Assembly: GCF_000717335.1 (NCBI RefSeq)
Contig: NZ_JNYZ01000018.1
Span: forward strand, 1-64,000
Reading direction: 5' to 3'
DNA length: 64,000 bases
From: Amycolatopsis jejuensis
Lineage (GTDB): Bacteria > Actinomycetota > Actinomycetes > Mycobacteriales > Pseudonocardiaceae
Within the stretch, counting starts at the first letter, position 1. Each line of letters opens with the position of its first letter. The translations under genes and the position numbers were made by a program. Of the stretch, positions 50,570 to 59,833 are shown in pieces. A model generated the notes under the pieces. That model did not search any database. It was not told the DNA's origin and saw only the letters and a program-made list of their open reading frames with translations.

Positions 50570-50715
50570 CGCGCCCCGGGTCGACGGGCGCGCCGGCGGG
50601 AGTTCCTGGCTCCCGGCAGCCGGGTGGCTGCCGGTCACAGTGGCGGGACCGTCCCGGATTCGCACCGGGTTCCTCCGCTTGCCGACGCGGGTGCGCTCCC
50701 ACTCTCGCCGGACGC
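50570..50715 (-). ncRNA. Cobalamin riboswitch
   Basis: On the minus strand the leader of cobN has the conserved core GGTGCGAATCCGGGACGGTC (within 50670-50645) followed by CCGCCACTGTGACCGGC (the B12-box region, about 50648-50630). GGGAGCCAGGAACTCCCGCC lies near 50612-50593. These are the diagnostic aptamer parts. Directly after comes a hairpin CGCGCCC (50592-50586) / GGGCGCG (50576-50570), 10 bases before the start codon, which could be the expression platform hiding translation initiation. Cobalamin should lower cobN expression. Confidence 0.93.
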
Positions 50716-50742
50716 GCGGACGCCGTCAAGGTGAACCACCCC

Positions 50743-50982
50743 TCATGCGGGTCTGCTCTCGCCCCCGATCCGCGGGAACGGCGCGGTGGAGAACAGCACC
50801 TCCACCGCGACCTCGAAGAACTCCGCGATCCGGAGCGCGAGGTACAGGCTCGGGCTGTACTCGCCGCGCTCCAGGTAGCCGATCGTCTGGTAGTGCACGC
50901 CGAGCTCATCGGCCAGCTGCCGGCGCGAGATCCCGCGCTCGGCGCGCAGCACCGCAATGCGGTTGTAGACGTTCTCGCTCAC
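50743..50982 (-). CDS. Small XRE-family (Cro/CI-type) regulator
   Basis: A 79-residue protein almost wholly made of one helix-turn-helix (ERGISRRQLADELGVHYQTI, residues 15-34), followed by GYLERGEYSPSLYLALRIAEFF. Last gene of the ABC exporter unit, 6 bp after the permease stop, so it is probably co-expressed and autoregulates it. Candidate operator: inverted repeat at 52770-52791. The start is GTG without a clear ribosome site, in line with translational coupling. Confidence 0.85.
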   Translation of the reverse strand: MSENVYNRIAVLRAERGISRRQLADELGVHYQTIGYLERGEYSPSLYLALRIAEFFEVAVEVLFSTAPFPRIGGESRPA

Positions 50983-50988
50983 CGCGGA

Positions 50989-51843
50989 TCACACACGCTG
51001 CAGTGCCCTTTCCCGACGCGCCGCCACCGACGACCCCGATTCGCGTCGCGCCATCCGCCGCAGCAGGATCGGGGCCAGCACCAATCCGATCACGGCCCAC
51101 GCCGCGAGCACCCCCAGGGTCGCCCACGGCCGCCACGACTGCCCGATTTCCACCACCACCGCCTGGTCCGGCAGCAGTGCCGAGCGCATGCCGAGGCCGA
51201 GCCAGTACATCGGGAACACCTGGGCGACGTCCTGCAGCCAGCCCGGCAGCGCGGTGATCGGGTAGAAGATCCCGGAAATCGCGCCGAGCCCGAGCACCGG
51301 CAGCATGACCAGGCCCATCATCCGGGAGTCCTGGATCAGCGACCCGATGGCCGCGCCGATCGGCATCGTCGCGACGAGCCCGGCGGCGAGCACCCACAGC
51401 AGGTGCAGGAACGACCAGAACCCGCCCGGGGCCAGCCCGGAGAACAGGAACAGCGCCGGCACCAGCATGACGACGACCCCCGCCGTCTGCACCATCGAGA
51501 ACGACGTGATCTTGCCGACGAGGTAGCCGAGCATCCCGTTGGGCGTGGCCTTGGCGCGCAGCAGCGTGCCGTCCTCGCGGTCGACGATCAGCGCGCCGGC
51601 CAGGCCGGACAGGCCGTTGAACACGATGCCCGCCCCGATCACGCTCGGCACCGTGGCGGTCCCCAGCGAGAACGTCGTGCCCGGCAGATGCGCGTCGCGC
51701 ATGAAGAACAACGTCCCGAAGATCATGGCCAGCCAGACGATCTGGCCCATCAGGTCGTCGCGGTTCGTCCATTGCTGACGGAACTCGATGAGCCCGCGGC
51801 GGAGCCCGACCCGCATCGCGGTCCCTTGCGCGGTCGCGTTCAT
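50989..51843 (-). CDS. ABC-2 type transporter permease
   Basis: A 284-residue membrane protein with about six hydrophobic segments, starting at ATG that overlaps the ATPase stop by 4 bp. DREDGTLLRAKATPNGMLGYL near residues 88-108 is the cytoplasmic coupling region of DrrB-like permeases. It pairs with the adjacent ATPase as an exporter. The cargo is unknown; drugs, lipids or a cofactor-related compound are possible, since the operon is placed between cobN and cobG. Confidence 0.86.
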   Translation of the reverse strand: MNATAQGTAMRVGLRRGLIEFRQQWTNRDDLMGQIVWLAMIFGTLFFMRDAHLPGTTFSLGTATVPSVIGAGIVFNGLSGLAGALIVDREDGTLLRAKATPNGMLGYLVGKITSFSMVQTAGVVVMLVPALFLFSGLAPGGFWSFLHLLWVLAAGLVATMPIGAAIGSLIQDSRMMGLVMLPVLGLGAISGIFYPITALPGWLQDVAQVFPMYWLGLGMRSALLPDQAVVVEIGQSWRPWATLGVLAAWAVIGLVLAPILLRRMARRESGSSVAARRERALQRV

Positions 51844-52736
51844 CGGAGCACCGCCCCGGATTCGGCGCGCTGCACGAGCGTGAGGTACGTCTCCTCCAGC
51901 GAAGCCCGCCGGACCTCCAGATCGGCGACCGCTTCGCCGTGCTGCTTGAACAGTTCGTACACGTACTTCGTCGCTTCCGTGGTGGAGTGCACGAATCGCT
52001 GCCCGTCGACGGTCCAGCGCACCTCGGCCTCGCCCGCGATCTGCCTGCTCAGCTGGTCCGGCGAACCATTGGCGACGATCGAGCCGCCGCTCAGGATCAT
52101 GATCCGGTCGGCGAGCTTCTCGGCCTCGTCGAGGTCGTGCGTGGTGAGCAGGATCGTGGTTTCGTCGTCGGCCAGCCGGTGCACGAGGTCGTGGAATTCG
52201 CGCCGCGCCTGCGGATCGAACCCGGCCGTGGGCTCGTCCAGGAACAGCAGCTCGGGGCGGCCGACGATGCCGATGGCCACGTCGAGCCTGCGCCGTTGCC
52301 CGCCGGACAGCTGCCGGATCTTCTTGTTCGCGTGCTCGGTGAGCCCGACCGCCTCGACCAGTTCGGCGGTGTCCCACGGCCGCCGGATCCGGTCGGTGGA
52401 GTAGGGCGAGTAGAACGCACCGAGCAGGTCCAGCAGTTCGTACACGCGCCATTTGCCGTGGTCACGCCAGGACTGCAGGACGACGCCGAGCCGCGCGCGC
52501 CAGTCTTCGCCGCCGCGCGCCGGGTCGGTGTCCAGCACGGACACCTCGCCTGCGGACCGCATCCGGAACCCTTCGAGGATTTCGATCGTCGTGGTCTTGC
52601 CTGCGCCGTTGGGTCCCAGGAGGCACAGCACCTCGCCGCGGTGCGCGGTGAACGAGATGCCGTGCAGGACATCGTTCGACCCGTAGCGCATCCAGAGGTC
52701 ATCGACGCGCAGCACGACGTCTTCTTGATCTCTCAT
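51840..52736 (-). CDS. ABC transporter ATP-binding protein (DrrA-like)
   Basis: A 298-residue ATPase. Walker A GPNGAGKTT near residues 39-47, signature LSGGQRRRLDV near 142-152, Walker B LLFLDEPTAGFDP near 160-172, then the H-loop TTHDLDEAEKLADRI. The C-terminal 70 residues resemble the regulatory extension of drug-export ATPases. It is the first gene of a three-gene unit (ATPase, permease, XRE). The promoter region upstream holds an inverted repeat. Confidence 0.92.
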   Translation of the reverse strand: MRDQEDVVLRVDDLWMRYGSNDVLHGISFTAHRGEVLCLLGPNGAGKTTTIEILEGFRMRSAGEVSVLDTDPARGGEDWRARLGVVLQSWRDHGKWRVYELLDLLGAFYSPYSTDRIRRPWDTAELVEAVGLTEHANKKIRQLSGGQRRRLDVAIGIVGRPELLFLDEPTAGFDPQARREFHDLVHRLADDETTILLTTHDLDEAEKLADRIMILSGGSIVANGSPDQLSRQIAGEAEVRWTVDGQRFVHSTTEATKYVYELFKQHGEAVADLEVRRASLEETYLTLVQRAESGAVLR

Positions 52737-52835
52737 CGAACCAACCCCCCCATCTTGCCTGTACGATTGAATGTAGCATACCTACTACATTTGAGAGCAA
52801 TCCTGCTGACTCGCGCCCGGGTTACAGTGAGCGGC
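52737..52835. promoter_or_regulatory. Divergent promoter with 7-bp inverted repeat (ABC operon / cobG)
   Basis: This 99-bp region contains AATGTAG (52770-52776), 8 bases, CTACATT (52785-52791), a perfect inverted repeat 34 bp from the ATPase start. Inside it GTAG-CATAC-CTAC is a second symmetric core. The segment is clearly more A/T-rich than its surroundings. On the minus strand TTGCTC and TATGCT offer weak -35/-10 hexamers overlapping it. It is a good candidate operator for the XRE protein, although ATGT-N8-ACAT-like sites are also typical of PadR regulators. Confidence 0.5.
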
Positions 52836-53954
52836 ATGTCCAGCCCTGCCCGCGTGCGCGCCGACGCCTGTCCCGGGGTTTTCGCCACGCACGACGCAGC
52901 GGACGGCCCGCTCGCGCGCGTCCGGTTACCCGGCGGCGTCGTGTCGGCGGACCGGTTACGGGCGCTGGCCGCGTGCGCGGAGGAGCTCGGCGACGGCAAT
53001 GTGCATCTGACCTCGCGGGCGAATGTCCAGCTGCGTGGCGTGCGGCGGCCGGGGCTCGCGGGACGGCTGGCGGAAGCCGGGTTACTGCCGTCGCCGAGCC
53101 ATGAACGGGTCCGGAACGTGCTGGCCTCGCCGTTGAGCGGGGTGTCCGGCGGGCTCGCCGACGTCCGCGGGCTGGCTGCGGAACTCGATCTTGCCTTGTG
53201 CGCGCGTCCGGAACTCGCCGAGCTGCCCGGACGGTTCCTGTTCGGTTTCGACGACGGGCGCGGCGACGTCGTGGGCACCGACGTTTGCTGGCGGGCGCTC
53301 TCTCGAACGATCGGCACGGTCATGCTTGCCGGGCGCGATTCGGGTTGGCGGATCAAGCGAGAAGACGCGGTCACAGCGTTGCTCACAGTGGCGGAAACGT
53401 TTGCGCGGACGCGAGGTTCGGGATGGCGAGTCGGCGAGCTGGCCGATCCCGCGGGACTGCTGCCGGACGGTCCGCGCGACATACCACAGGAGCTTCCGAC
53501 GCGGGTCGACCCGACGGTCGGGCGGATTCAGCGTGACGACGGCGGCGTGGCGATCGGCGTCGCACCACGGTTCGGACAGGTGACGGCCGCGCAGTTGCGG
53601 ACGCTCGCCGACTGCGGCGACGCGCTGGTCACCCCTTGGCGTTCGGTGCTGCTACCCGGCGGCGCGGACGTCGAATACCTGCAGGCAGCGGGTCTTTCGA
53701 CCGATCCGGCGACAGCGGACCTTACCGCCTGCATCGGCGCGCCGGGGTGTGCGAAGTCTCTCGCCGACGTCCGGGCGGATGCGGCGAAGCTGGTCGGCGT
53801 ACGCGCGCATGTCGCAGGCTGCGCGCGGCGGTGCGGACGGCCGTCGGGGACCCACCATGACGTCGTTGCCGAACCCGGCGGCTACCGTGTCGACGGACGC
53901 TGGACCCCGGCGTCCGGTTTGGCGGAGGCGTTGGCGAGAAAGGGACCTTCGTGA
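52836..53954 (+). CDS. cobG: Precorrin-3B synthase CobG
   Basis: A 372-residue member of the sulfite/nitrite reductase-like family, the mono-oxygenase that makes precorrin-3B in the aerobic cobalamin pathway. The repeated ferredoxin-like half domains include [14 protein letters not shown] near residues 51-64. The iron-sulfur site near the C-terminus is [10 protein letters not shown] (about 308-317) and [10 protein letters not shown] (about 337-346), giving four Cys. Start is ATG at 52836 (weak GTGAGC upstream). It overlaps cobH by 4 bp. Confidence 0.92.
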   Translation: MSSPARVRADACPGVFATHDAADGPLARVRLPGGVVSADRLRALAACAEELGDGNVHLTSRANVQLRGVRRPGLAGRLAEAGLLPSPSHERVRNVLASPLSGVSGGLADVRGLAAELDLALCARPELAELPGRFLFGFDDGRGDVVGTDVCWRALSRTIGTVMLAGRDSGWRIKREDAVTALLTVAETFARTRGSGWRVGELADPAGLLPDGPRDIPQELPTRVDPTVGRIQRDDGGVAIGVAPRFGQVTAAQLRTLADCGDALVTPWRSVLLPGGADVEYLQAAGLSTDPATADLTACIGAPGCAKSLADVRADAAKLVGVRAHVAGCARRCGRPSGTHHDVVAEPGGYRVDGRWTPASGLAEALARKGPS

Positions 53955-54574
53955 TCGACTACCTGCGGGACGGGGCCGAGATCTACCGGCACTCGTTCGC
54001 CACGATCCGCGAGGAGGCGGACCTGGCGATCCTGCCTGACGACGTCGCGGGTGTCGCGGTGCGGATGATCCATTCCTGCGGGATGGTCGACCTCGTCGAC
54101 GACCTGCGGTACTCGCTGGACGTCGTCGAAGCGGGCCGCGCGGCGCTGGAGGCAGGCGCGCCGATCCTGTGCGACGCGAAGATGATCGCCAGCGGGATCA
54201 CGCGCAAACGGCTGCCCGCGCGCAACGATGTCGTGTGCACTCTTGACGATCCGAGCGTGCCCGGGCTCGCCGAGCGGATGGGGACGACGCGGTCGGCCGC
54301 GGCGCTGGAGCTGTGGCGCGACCGGCTGCCCGGGTCGGTGGTGGCGATCGGCAATGCACCCACGGCGTTGTTCCGGCTGCTGGAACTGCTCGACGAGGGC
54401 GTTGGCGCCCCGGCCGCGATCATCGGGGTACCAGTGGGGTTCGTCGGTGCGGAGGAGTCCAAAGTGGAGCTTGCGAAGCGGGCGCCGGCACCGTACCTGG
54501 TGGTACACGGCCGTCGCGGCGGCAGCGCGATGGCGGTCGGCGCGGTGAACGCGATCGCGAGTGCGGCCGAATGA
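53951..54574 (+). CDS. cobH: Precorrin-8X methylmutase CobH
   Basis: A 207-residue enzyme that moves the C11 methyl group to C12, giving hydrogenobyrinate. It begins at GTG overlapping the cobG stop. [20 protein letters not shown] opens the protein, and [11 protein letters not shown] places the catalytic His at residue 41. PCDAKM-like [11 protein letters not shown] near 78 and [14 protein letters not shown] near 135 are further family segments. Overlap with the downstream methyltransferase (ATGA) shows a tight operon. Confidence 0.94.
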   Translation: MIDYLRDGAEIYRHSFATIREEADLAILPDDVAGVAVRMIHSCGMVDLVDDLRYSLDVVEAGRAALEAGAPILCDAKMIASGITRKRLPARNDVVCTLDDPSVPGLAERMGTTRSAAALELWRDRLPGSVVAIGNAPTALFRLLELLDEGVGAPAAIIGVPVGFVGAEESKVELAKRAPAPYLVVHGRRGGSAMAVGAVNAIASAAE

Positions 54575-56076
54575 CCGGGCGGCTGTACGGCGTCGGGCTG
54601 GGTCCCGGCGATCCGGAACTGATGACGGTGAAGGCGGCGCGGCTGATCGGCGAGGCGGAGGTCATCGCATACCACTGCGCGCGGCACGGCCGCAGCATTG
54701 CGCGGTCGGTCGCCGAGCCGTACCTGCGTGAGGGTCAGGTGGAGGAACGGCTGGTCTACCCGGTCACCACCGAGACCACCGATCACCCCGGCGGGTACGA
54801 GGGCGCGATCGCCGATTTCTACGAGCTGAGCGCGAAAAAGCTCGCCGAGCACCTGGACGCCGGACGTGACGTGGTGCTGCTGTGCGAGGGCGACCCGTTC
54901 TTCTACGGCTCCTACATGTACATGCACGAGCGGCTTTCCGGCCGGTTCCACGCGGAAGTCGTGCCGGGGGTGACGTCGGTGAGCGCAGCGGCGTCGGTGC
55001 TCGGCCGTCCGCTGGTGCAGCGCGACGAGGTGCTCACAGTGCTGCCCGGAACGTTGCCAGCGCCCGAATTGGCGCGGCGGCTCGCCGACACGGACGCCGC
55101 TGCGGTGCTGAAATTGGGGCGTACCTTCGGTTCTGTCCGTGAAGCGCTCGCGGAAGCGGGCAAGCTCGACGACGCGTGGTACGTCGAGCGGGCGACCTGG
55201 GGACAGCAACGGGTCGAGCCGTTCGCGGACGTCGATCCGGCTTCGGTGCCGTATTTCTCGTTGGCACTATTGCCCAGTCCGGCTTATCGGTCGCGAGTGG
55301 AGGGTGCTCCGGTTGAAGCTCCGTCTCATGTGGACGGTGGCGAGGTCGTGGTGGTCGGGCTCGGTCCGGCTGGTCCGGAGTGGCTGACGCCGGAAGCGTC
55401 GGCGGAATTGGCTGCGGCGGATCACATTGTCGGCTACGGACCGTATGTCGCGCGGGTGCCGCAGCGGGCGGGTCAGCAGCGACACGCGTCGGGCAACCGG
55501 GTCGAGGCGGACCGCGCGGTGGAAGCGTTGCAGCTGGCGGCTTCCGGCGCGAAGGTGGCCGTGGTGTCGTCGGGCGACCCCGGGGTGTTCGCGATGGCTT
55601 CCGCGGTGCTGGAACAGGTTTCGGCCGGACATGGTAGCGGTGTGCGAGTGCGGATCGTACCCGGCGTGACGGCGGCACAGGCGGCGGCTTCCCGGGTGGG
55701 CGCACCGCTGGGGCACGACTATTGCGTACTGTCCCTTTCGGACCGGCTCAAGCCGTGGGAGATCATCGAACGCCGCCTCGACGCGGCGGGCGCGGCGGAT
55801 TTGGTGCTGGCGCTGTACAACCCGGCGTCGCGCACGAGGGTGACCCAGCTGGCGTCGGCGCGGGAAGTCCTGTTGCGACACCGGGCGCCGGAGACGCCGG
55901 TGGTGGTCGCGCGGGATGTCGGTGGTCCGGAGGAGGAGATCCGGGTGACGACTCTGGGTGAGCTGGATCCGTCCACTGTGGACATGCGGTGCCTGCTGAT
56001 CGTGGGTTCGTCGAAAACGGTCGCCGAACCAGGCCCCGATGGGACGTCGATCGTGTGGACTCCGCGCACCTACTAA
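54571..56076 (+). CDS. cobIJ: Fused precorrin-2 C20-methyltransferase / precorrin-3B C17-methyltransferase
   Basis: A 501-residue fusion of two SAM-dependent tetrapyrrole methylases, as also found in mycobacteria. CobI half (about 1-240): [16 protein letters not shown] at residues 6-21, and [18 protein letters not shown] near 108-125. CobJ half (about 255-501): [17 protein letters not shown] near 260-276, [13 protein letters not shown] near 332-344, and [10 protein letters not shown] near 412-421. The two halves act before and after CobG. The 3' end overlaps by 4 bp with the convergent emb gene. Confidence 0.94.
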   Translation: MTGRLYGVGLGPGDPELMTVKAARLIGEAEVIAYHCARHGRSIARSVAEPYLREGQVEERLVYPVTTETTDHPGGYEGAIADFYELSAKKLAEHLDAGRDVVLLCEGDPFFYGSYMYMHERLSGRFHAEVVPGVTSVSAAASVLGRPLVQRDEVLTVLPGTLPAPELARRLADTDAAAVLKLGRTFGSVREALAEAGKLDDAWYVERATWGQQRVEPFADVDPASVPYFSLALLPSPAYRSRVEGAPVEAPSHVDGGEVVVVGLGPAGPEWLTPEASAELAAADHIVGYGPYVARVPQRAGQQRHASGNRVEADRAVEALQLAASGAKVAVVSSGDPGVFAMASAVLEQVSAGHGSGVRVRIVPGVTAAQAAASRVGAPLGHDYCVLSLSDRLKPWEIIERRLDAAGAADLVLALYNPASRTRVTQLASAREVLLRHRAPETPVVVARDVGGPEEEIRVTTLGELDPSTVDMRCLLIVGSSKTVAEPGPDGTSIVWTPRTY

Positions 56077-59000
56077 CGCGTCGGATCCTTGCCGTTCGGC
56101 TGTGACGGCCCGGGCCCCGGTGACCACCAACCCCACACCGTGCGCTCGCCGTGCACGATCGTCGGGGCGACTCCGGTCGTGTACGGCTCCACCTGCAGTA
56201 GCTGGCCCCAGGACTGGGCCGGCTGGCCGATCAGGTAGCTCGGCACCTCGGGTTCGTCCGCGATCTCCTCGAGCCAGCCGATCGGGCCGCCGTTGGTGCT
56301 CGACGCCCACTTTGCCTCGTCGGCCAGCTGACCTGCGGTGATGCGGTAATCCGGCATCGCCGAGATGCCGTCGTGCGACGTGACCGGGTTCGCGCACGGG
56401 TACACGAACGACGCGGGCCAGTCGAGGTACACCGATTTGCCCGCGAGTTTGTCGGTGAGGGTGGTGAACGTCGGCACGCGTGGGGCGGACGCGGCGACCC
56501 AGCCGTCTTCGGTGAGGTCGTCGTCCACGATGGAGATGCGCACCGACGTGGTTTCCGGTGGCAGGTCACGGAGATTGATCCGCGTGTCGTTCCAGCTGCC
56601 GGTCCCCGCGCCGGGCGCGAGCACGAACTGGCTGCGCAGCACGCGCACCCCGGCCGGAGTATTCGTGCCGTACTCCAGGCTCACCGTCGTCGGACGGCGC
56701 GCCTGGCTCGCGGTGGCCACCACGACCTGACCACCGGCAGGCTTGTCCGACAGCGCATACCAGTCACTGCGCAGCCGTCCGGCGCGGGTCTGCGTGTCGA
56801 GGTAGCTGCTCCACATCGGCACCTTCTCCGGCGTGAACCCGTGCGGCGGCTCGGCGAGCGGGTCCTTGTCGTCGACTGCGCTGGTGTGGAAGCCGAGCTG
56901 GACGCGGCCGTTGTCCTGATCCGGGGTCGGCAGCGGCGACGGCTTCTCCGGCTTCGCGGGCACCGTGCGCTGTTCCGGTTGCGGATGCAGGACACTCGTC
57001 GCGGCGTCGCGTTCCACCATCACGTGGTCGGACAGGTTACAGCTCTTGCCGAACAGATGCCCGACGTTCGCCGCGCCCAGGCTGTAACTGCTGCGCTGCG
57101 TGTAGATCGCCGCTGCCATCGTGTAAAACTCGCCTGCCGCAACCAAACCGCACACCACGACCAGCGACAGCGACCCGAGCCGGAGCGACCGGCTCCCGCC
57201 TTCCGGCGCGGCCGCCGCACCCGGCCGATGCGCGCGAATGTTCTCCACGAACGCGTAAATCCCCGCGACCGCAGCAGCACCGAGCAGAATCGTCGACAGC
57301 GGAATCCCGCCGATCGACGGCGCGACGTTCGTCCACGGCACGCCAAGCCGCGACACGAACCAGTACGTGTTCGGCCCGGTCGCCGCCAACGCGCCGACCG
57401 CCAGCAACACGGCCAGAAACGCCGCGCGATTCCGGTTGGACCGCAACACCGTCGAACTTGTCGCCAGCGCGGTCAACGCCGCCATTGACGCGCCGACCGC
57501 GGCGAAGGCACCGAAGTGATGCGTCCACTTCGTCGGTGTCAAGGCGAGCAGGAGGAAGAACAACGCGGTGGTGGCGATCAGCCGCCGGCTCGGCCCGAGC
57601 GCCGCGCCCGGGATTCGCCCGCGGCGCAGCAGCACCACGAGACACGTCATCGTGCACAGCAACACGAGCAGCACCGGGAACCGCCGCGGCGCCGAGCCGT
57701 CCGGCAGATTCTCGAACAACAGCTGGTAGCGCGTGAGTTCCTGGAACCACGACAGGTTCGGGCCGACCGCGGTGCGGATGCGGGTGGCTTCCTGCACGGT
57801 CGCGAACGTCTGGTCGGCGAACACCACCACCAGCACCAGCAATCCGGACGCCACGATCGGCCCGAGAACCGGCAGCCAGCCGCTCGACGCCCGCTGCCGG
57901 ACGAGCTTGAACAGCGGTTTCCCGGCGACCAGGAACGGTGCGACCGCGATCAGCCCGGTCGGCGTCGCCGCGAGCGTGAACGCGGCTGCGGTCAACCCCA
58001 GGCACACCGGCAGCAACCGGCGGGTGACGAGCGCGCGTTCCACCGCGCAGATCGCCAGCAGAGACCCCAGCGCGGCCACCGGTTCGGGCCGGACGCCGTT
58101 GTTGAACGGCATCCACCAGACCAGGAACACCGCCGCGGCCGCCCAGCCCGCCGCGCGGCTGCCGCGGACCTGCGTACCCAGCCGCGGCATGACCTCGCGG
58201 CTGATCAGCAGCCAGCTGATCACACCGAGCAGGTACGAGGGCAGCCGGATCCACGGCGGCACCGTGCTGACGTGCGTCATCAGCTCGTACAGGTGGTAGA
58301 ACCAGCCGAACGGCGCCTCCGCGACGCCGAACCAGCGGTGGTAGTTCGTGAGGTACCCGGTCGCCTCGGTGACCCGGGCCATCGTGAGGATGTACCCGTC
58401 GTCCGAGGTCACCGGCCCGATGAAGACCCACGCGCCGAGCACGCCGAACACCGTCGCGTCGCGCCCGGTCAGCCGCCACCAGCCCACCGGCGCCCACCGC
58501 GGTGCGCGCCGCGCGAACCCGGCGTCCATCCGCCACACCACGATCAGGCAGCCGAGCAACGCCAGCACGGCGAGGATGCCGACGCCGACCTTCAGCGGTG
58601 TCGGCGAAGTCTGGTACCGGGTGTCGGGGACCACCGAGACGTGCAGCCCGGCGATCGGGTCGCGCGCGGACGTGATCGAGGAGTAGATGCCGAGCACGCG
58701 CGGCCGGACGTCGCCGGAGCTGTGGAAGATCGGGGTTTCGCCGACCGTGAGCGTCATCTGGGTCGCGTCGGCCGCGAGGCGCACCGAGCAGCCCGACTCA
58801 GGCAGCGGCTGCTGCGCGATCTGCTGTCCCTGGCTGGATGCGAGCAGCACGCCGTTGTCCACGCGCAGCTGCAGGCCGACGCCGTTGGCCGCGCGTTTCC
58901 CGGTGCGCCCGTCCGGCACGGTCGAGAAAAGCAGCGCCGGGCCGTTCGTCCGCGCGTCGAGCGAGCGGATCGTGGCGCACGGCAGGTCCGCTTTCAGGTC

Positions 59001-59156
59001 CTGTGCCCAATATCCGGTCAAGGGCGCGTTGACGGACCGGGTGTCGGAGGCTTGCGGCCACGCGATCACCGCGGTGTCCTGCACGACCGGCAGGAAGGGA
59101 TAGGCCAGGGCGCACAGCGCCGAAAGCAACCCCAGCACTACGGCAATCGGACGCAT
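56073..59156 (-). CDS. Emb-family arabinosyltransferase
   Basis: A 1027-residue GT-C membrane protein of the EmbA/B/C family. After an N-terminal helix comes an extracytoplasmic domain (about 30-200). The catalytic loop GPVTSDDGYILTMA near residues 246-259 carries the Asp pair. About a dozen further transmembrane helices follow, and a large C-terminal extracytoplasmic carbohydrate-binding domain from about 690. It adds arabinofuranose from decaprenyl-phosphoryl-arabinose to cell-wall arabinan. It follows bluB by 32 bp on the same strand and thus forms the tail of the cobalamin unit, an odd context. Which Emb paralogue it equals cannot be said. Confidence 0.9.
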   Translation of the reverse strand: MRPIAVVLGLLSALCALAYPFLPVVQDTAVIAWPQASDTRSVNAPLTGYWAQDLKADLPCATIRSLDARTNGPALLFSTVPDGRTGKRAANGVGLQLRVDNGVLLASSQGQQIAQQPLPESGCSVRLAADATQMTLTVGETPIFHSSGDVRPRVLGIYSSITSARDPIAGLHVSVVPDTRYQTSPTPLKVGVGILAVLALLGCLIVVWRMDAGFARRAPRWAPVGWWRLTGRDATVFGVLGAWVFIGPVTSDDGYILTMARVTEATGYLTNYHRWFGVAEAPFGWFYHLYELMTHVSTVPPWIRLPSYLLGVISWLLISREVMPRLGTQVRGSRAAGWAAAAVFLVWWMPFNNGVRPEPVAALGSLLAICAVERALVTRRLLPVCLGLTAAAFTLAATPTGLIAVAPFLVAGKPLFKLVRQRASSGWLPVLGPIVASGLLVLVVVFADQTFATVQEATRIRTAVGPNLSWFQELTRYQLLFENLPDGSAPRRFPVLLVLLCTMTCLVVLLRRGRIPGAALGPSRRLIATTALFFLLLALTPTKWTHHFGAFAAVGASMAALTALATSSTVLRSNRNRAAFLAVLLAVGALAATGPNTYWFVSRLGVPWTNVAPSIGGIPLSTILLGAAAVAGIYAFVENIRAHRPGAAAAPEGGSRSLRLGSLSLVVVCGLVAAGEFYTMAAAIYTQRSSYSLGAANVGHLFGKSCNLSDHVMVERDAATSVLHPQPEQRTVPAKPEKPSPLPTPDQDNGRVQLGFHTSAVDDKDPLAEPPHGFTPEKVPMWSSYLDTQTRAGRLRSDWYALSDKPAGGQVVVATASQARRPTTVSLEYGTNTPAGVRVLRSQFVLAPGAGTGSWNDTRINLRDLPPETTSVRISIVDDDLTEDGWVAASAPRVPTFTTLTDKLAGKSVYLDWPASFVYPCANPVTSHDGISAMPDYRITAGQLADEAKWASSTNGGPIGWLEEIADEPEVPSYLIGQPAQSWGQLLQVEPYTTGVAPTIVHGERTVWGWWSPGPGPSQPNGKDPTR

Positions 59157-59188
59157 CAGCGCAACGCTAACGGGTGTGACCGGGGGTC

Positions 59189-59833
59189 TTACGCAGACCC
59201 CTGATCACGCGGCGTGAACCGCTCGTGGTGTAGGACGCCGGACAGTGGCGAGCGGTGCCGCCAGCCGTGCCGTTCCAGGTCGGGGACCTCGGCGAGCGCC
59301 GTCACCGGGCCGACGCACAGCCACGCGACCGGGCGGATGCCGTCCGGGATGCCGAGCAGCGCGGCCAGCACGGGTTCGCGGTAGAAGCTCACCCAGCCCA
59401 CGCCGAGGTTTTCGGCGGTCGCGGCCAGCCAGAGGTTCTGGATCGCCAGGCACACCGAGTACAGCCCGGCGTCCGCGATCGCGTGCCTGCCGAGCACGGC
59501 CGGGGCGCCGCGCTGCTCGTCGTAGGTCACGACGATGCCGAGGCTCGACTCGCGGATGCCCTCGACCTTGATCCGCGAGAACGTCTCCGCTCGTTCGCCG
59601 TCGAGCGACGACGCGAACACCTCGCGTTCGTCGTGGACGTGTTGCGCGAATTCCGCGCGCGTGCCCGGGTCGCGCACGAGGACGAAGTCCCACGGCTGGC
59701 TCATCCCGACGCTCGGCGCGGCATGCGCGGCCTCCAGGACCCGGGTGAGCACTGCGTCGTCGACGGGTTCGCCGGTGAACTCGGCGCGGACGTCGCGGCG
59801 ACGGCGGAGGATGTCGTAGAACTGCTCGTTCAT
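59189..59833 (-). CDS. bluB: 5,6-dimethylbenzimidazole synthase BluB
   Basis: A 214-residue flavin-destructase of the nitroreductase fold, making the lower ligand of cobalamin from FMNH2 and O2. ATG at 59833 overlaps the cobK stop. FYDILRRRRDVRAEFTGEPV (residues 5-24), SVGMSQPWDFVLVRD near 45-59 and AIADAGLYSVCLAIQNLWLAA, in blocks, near 118-138 match the family. GVGWVSFYREPVL near 147 follows. The presence of bluB and cobN together supports a complete oxygen-dependent route. Confidence 0.9.
   Translation of the reverse strand: MNEQFYDILRRRRDVRAEFTGEPVDDAVLTRVLEAAHAAPSVGMSQPWDFVLVRDPGTRAEFAQHVHDEREVFASSLDGERAETFSRIKVEGIRESSLGIVVTYDEQRGAPAVLGRHAIADAGLYSVCLAIQNLWLAATAENLGVGWVSFYREPVLAALLGIPDGIRPVAWLCVGPVTALAEVPDLERHGWRHRSPLSGVLHHERFTPRDQGSA

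Noticed and set aside
49981..52404. 807-aa plus-strand open frame
   Set aside because: It is antisense to cobN, the riboswitch and the ABC operon; composition is typical of a shadow frame.
56073..59156. Idea that emb splits the cob operon
   Set aside because: emb is last in the minus-strand unit and merely converges with cobIJ, so no cob transcript is interrupted.
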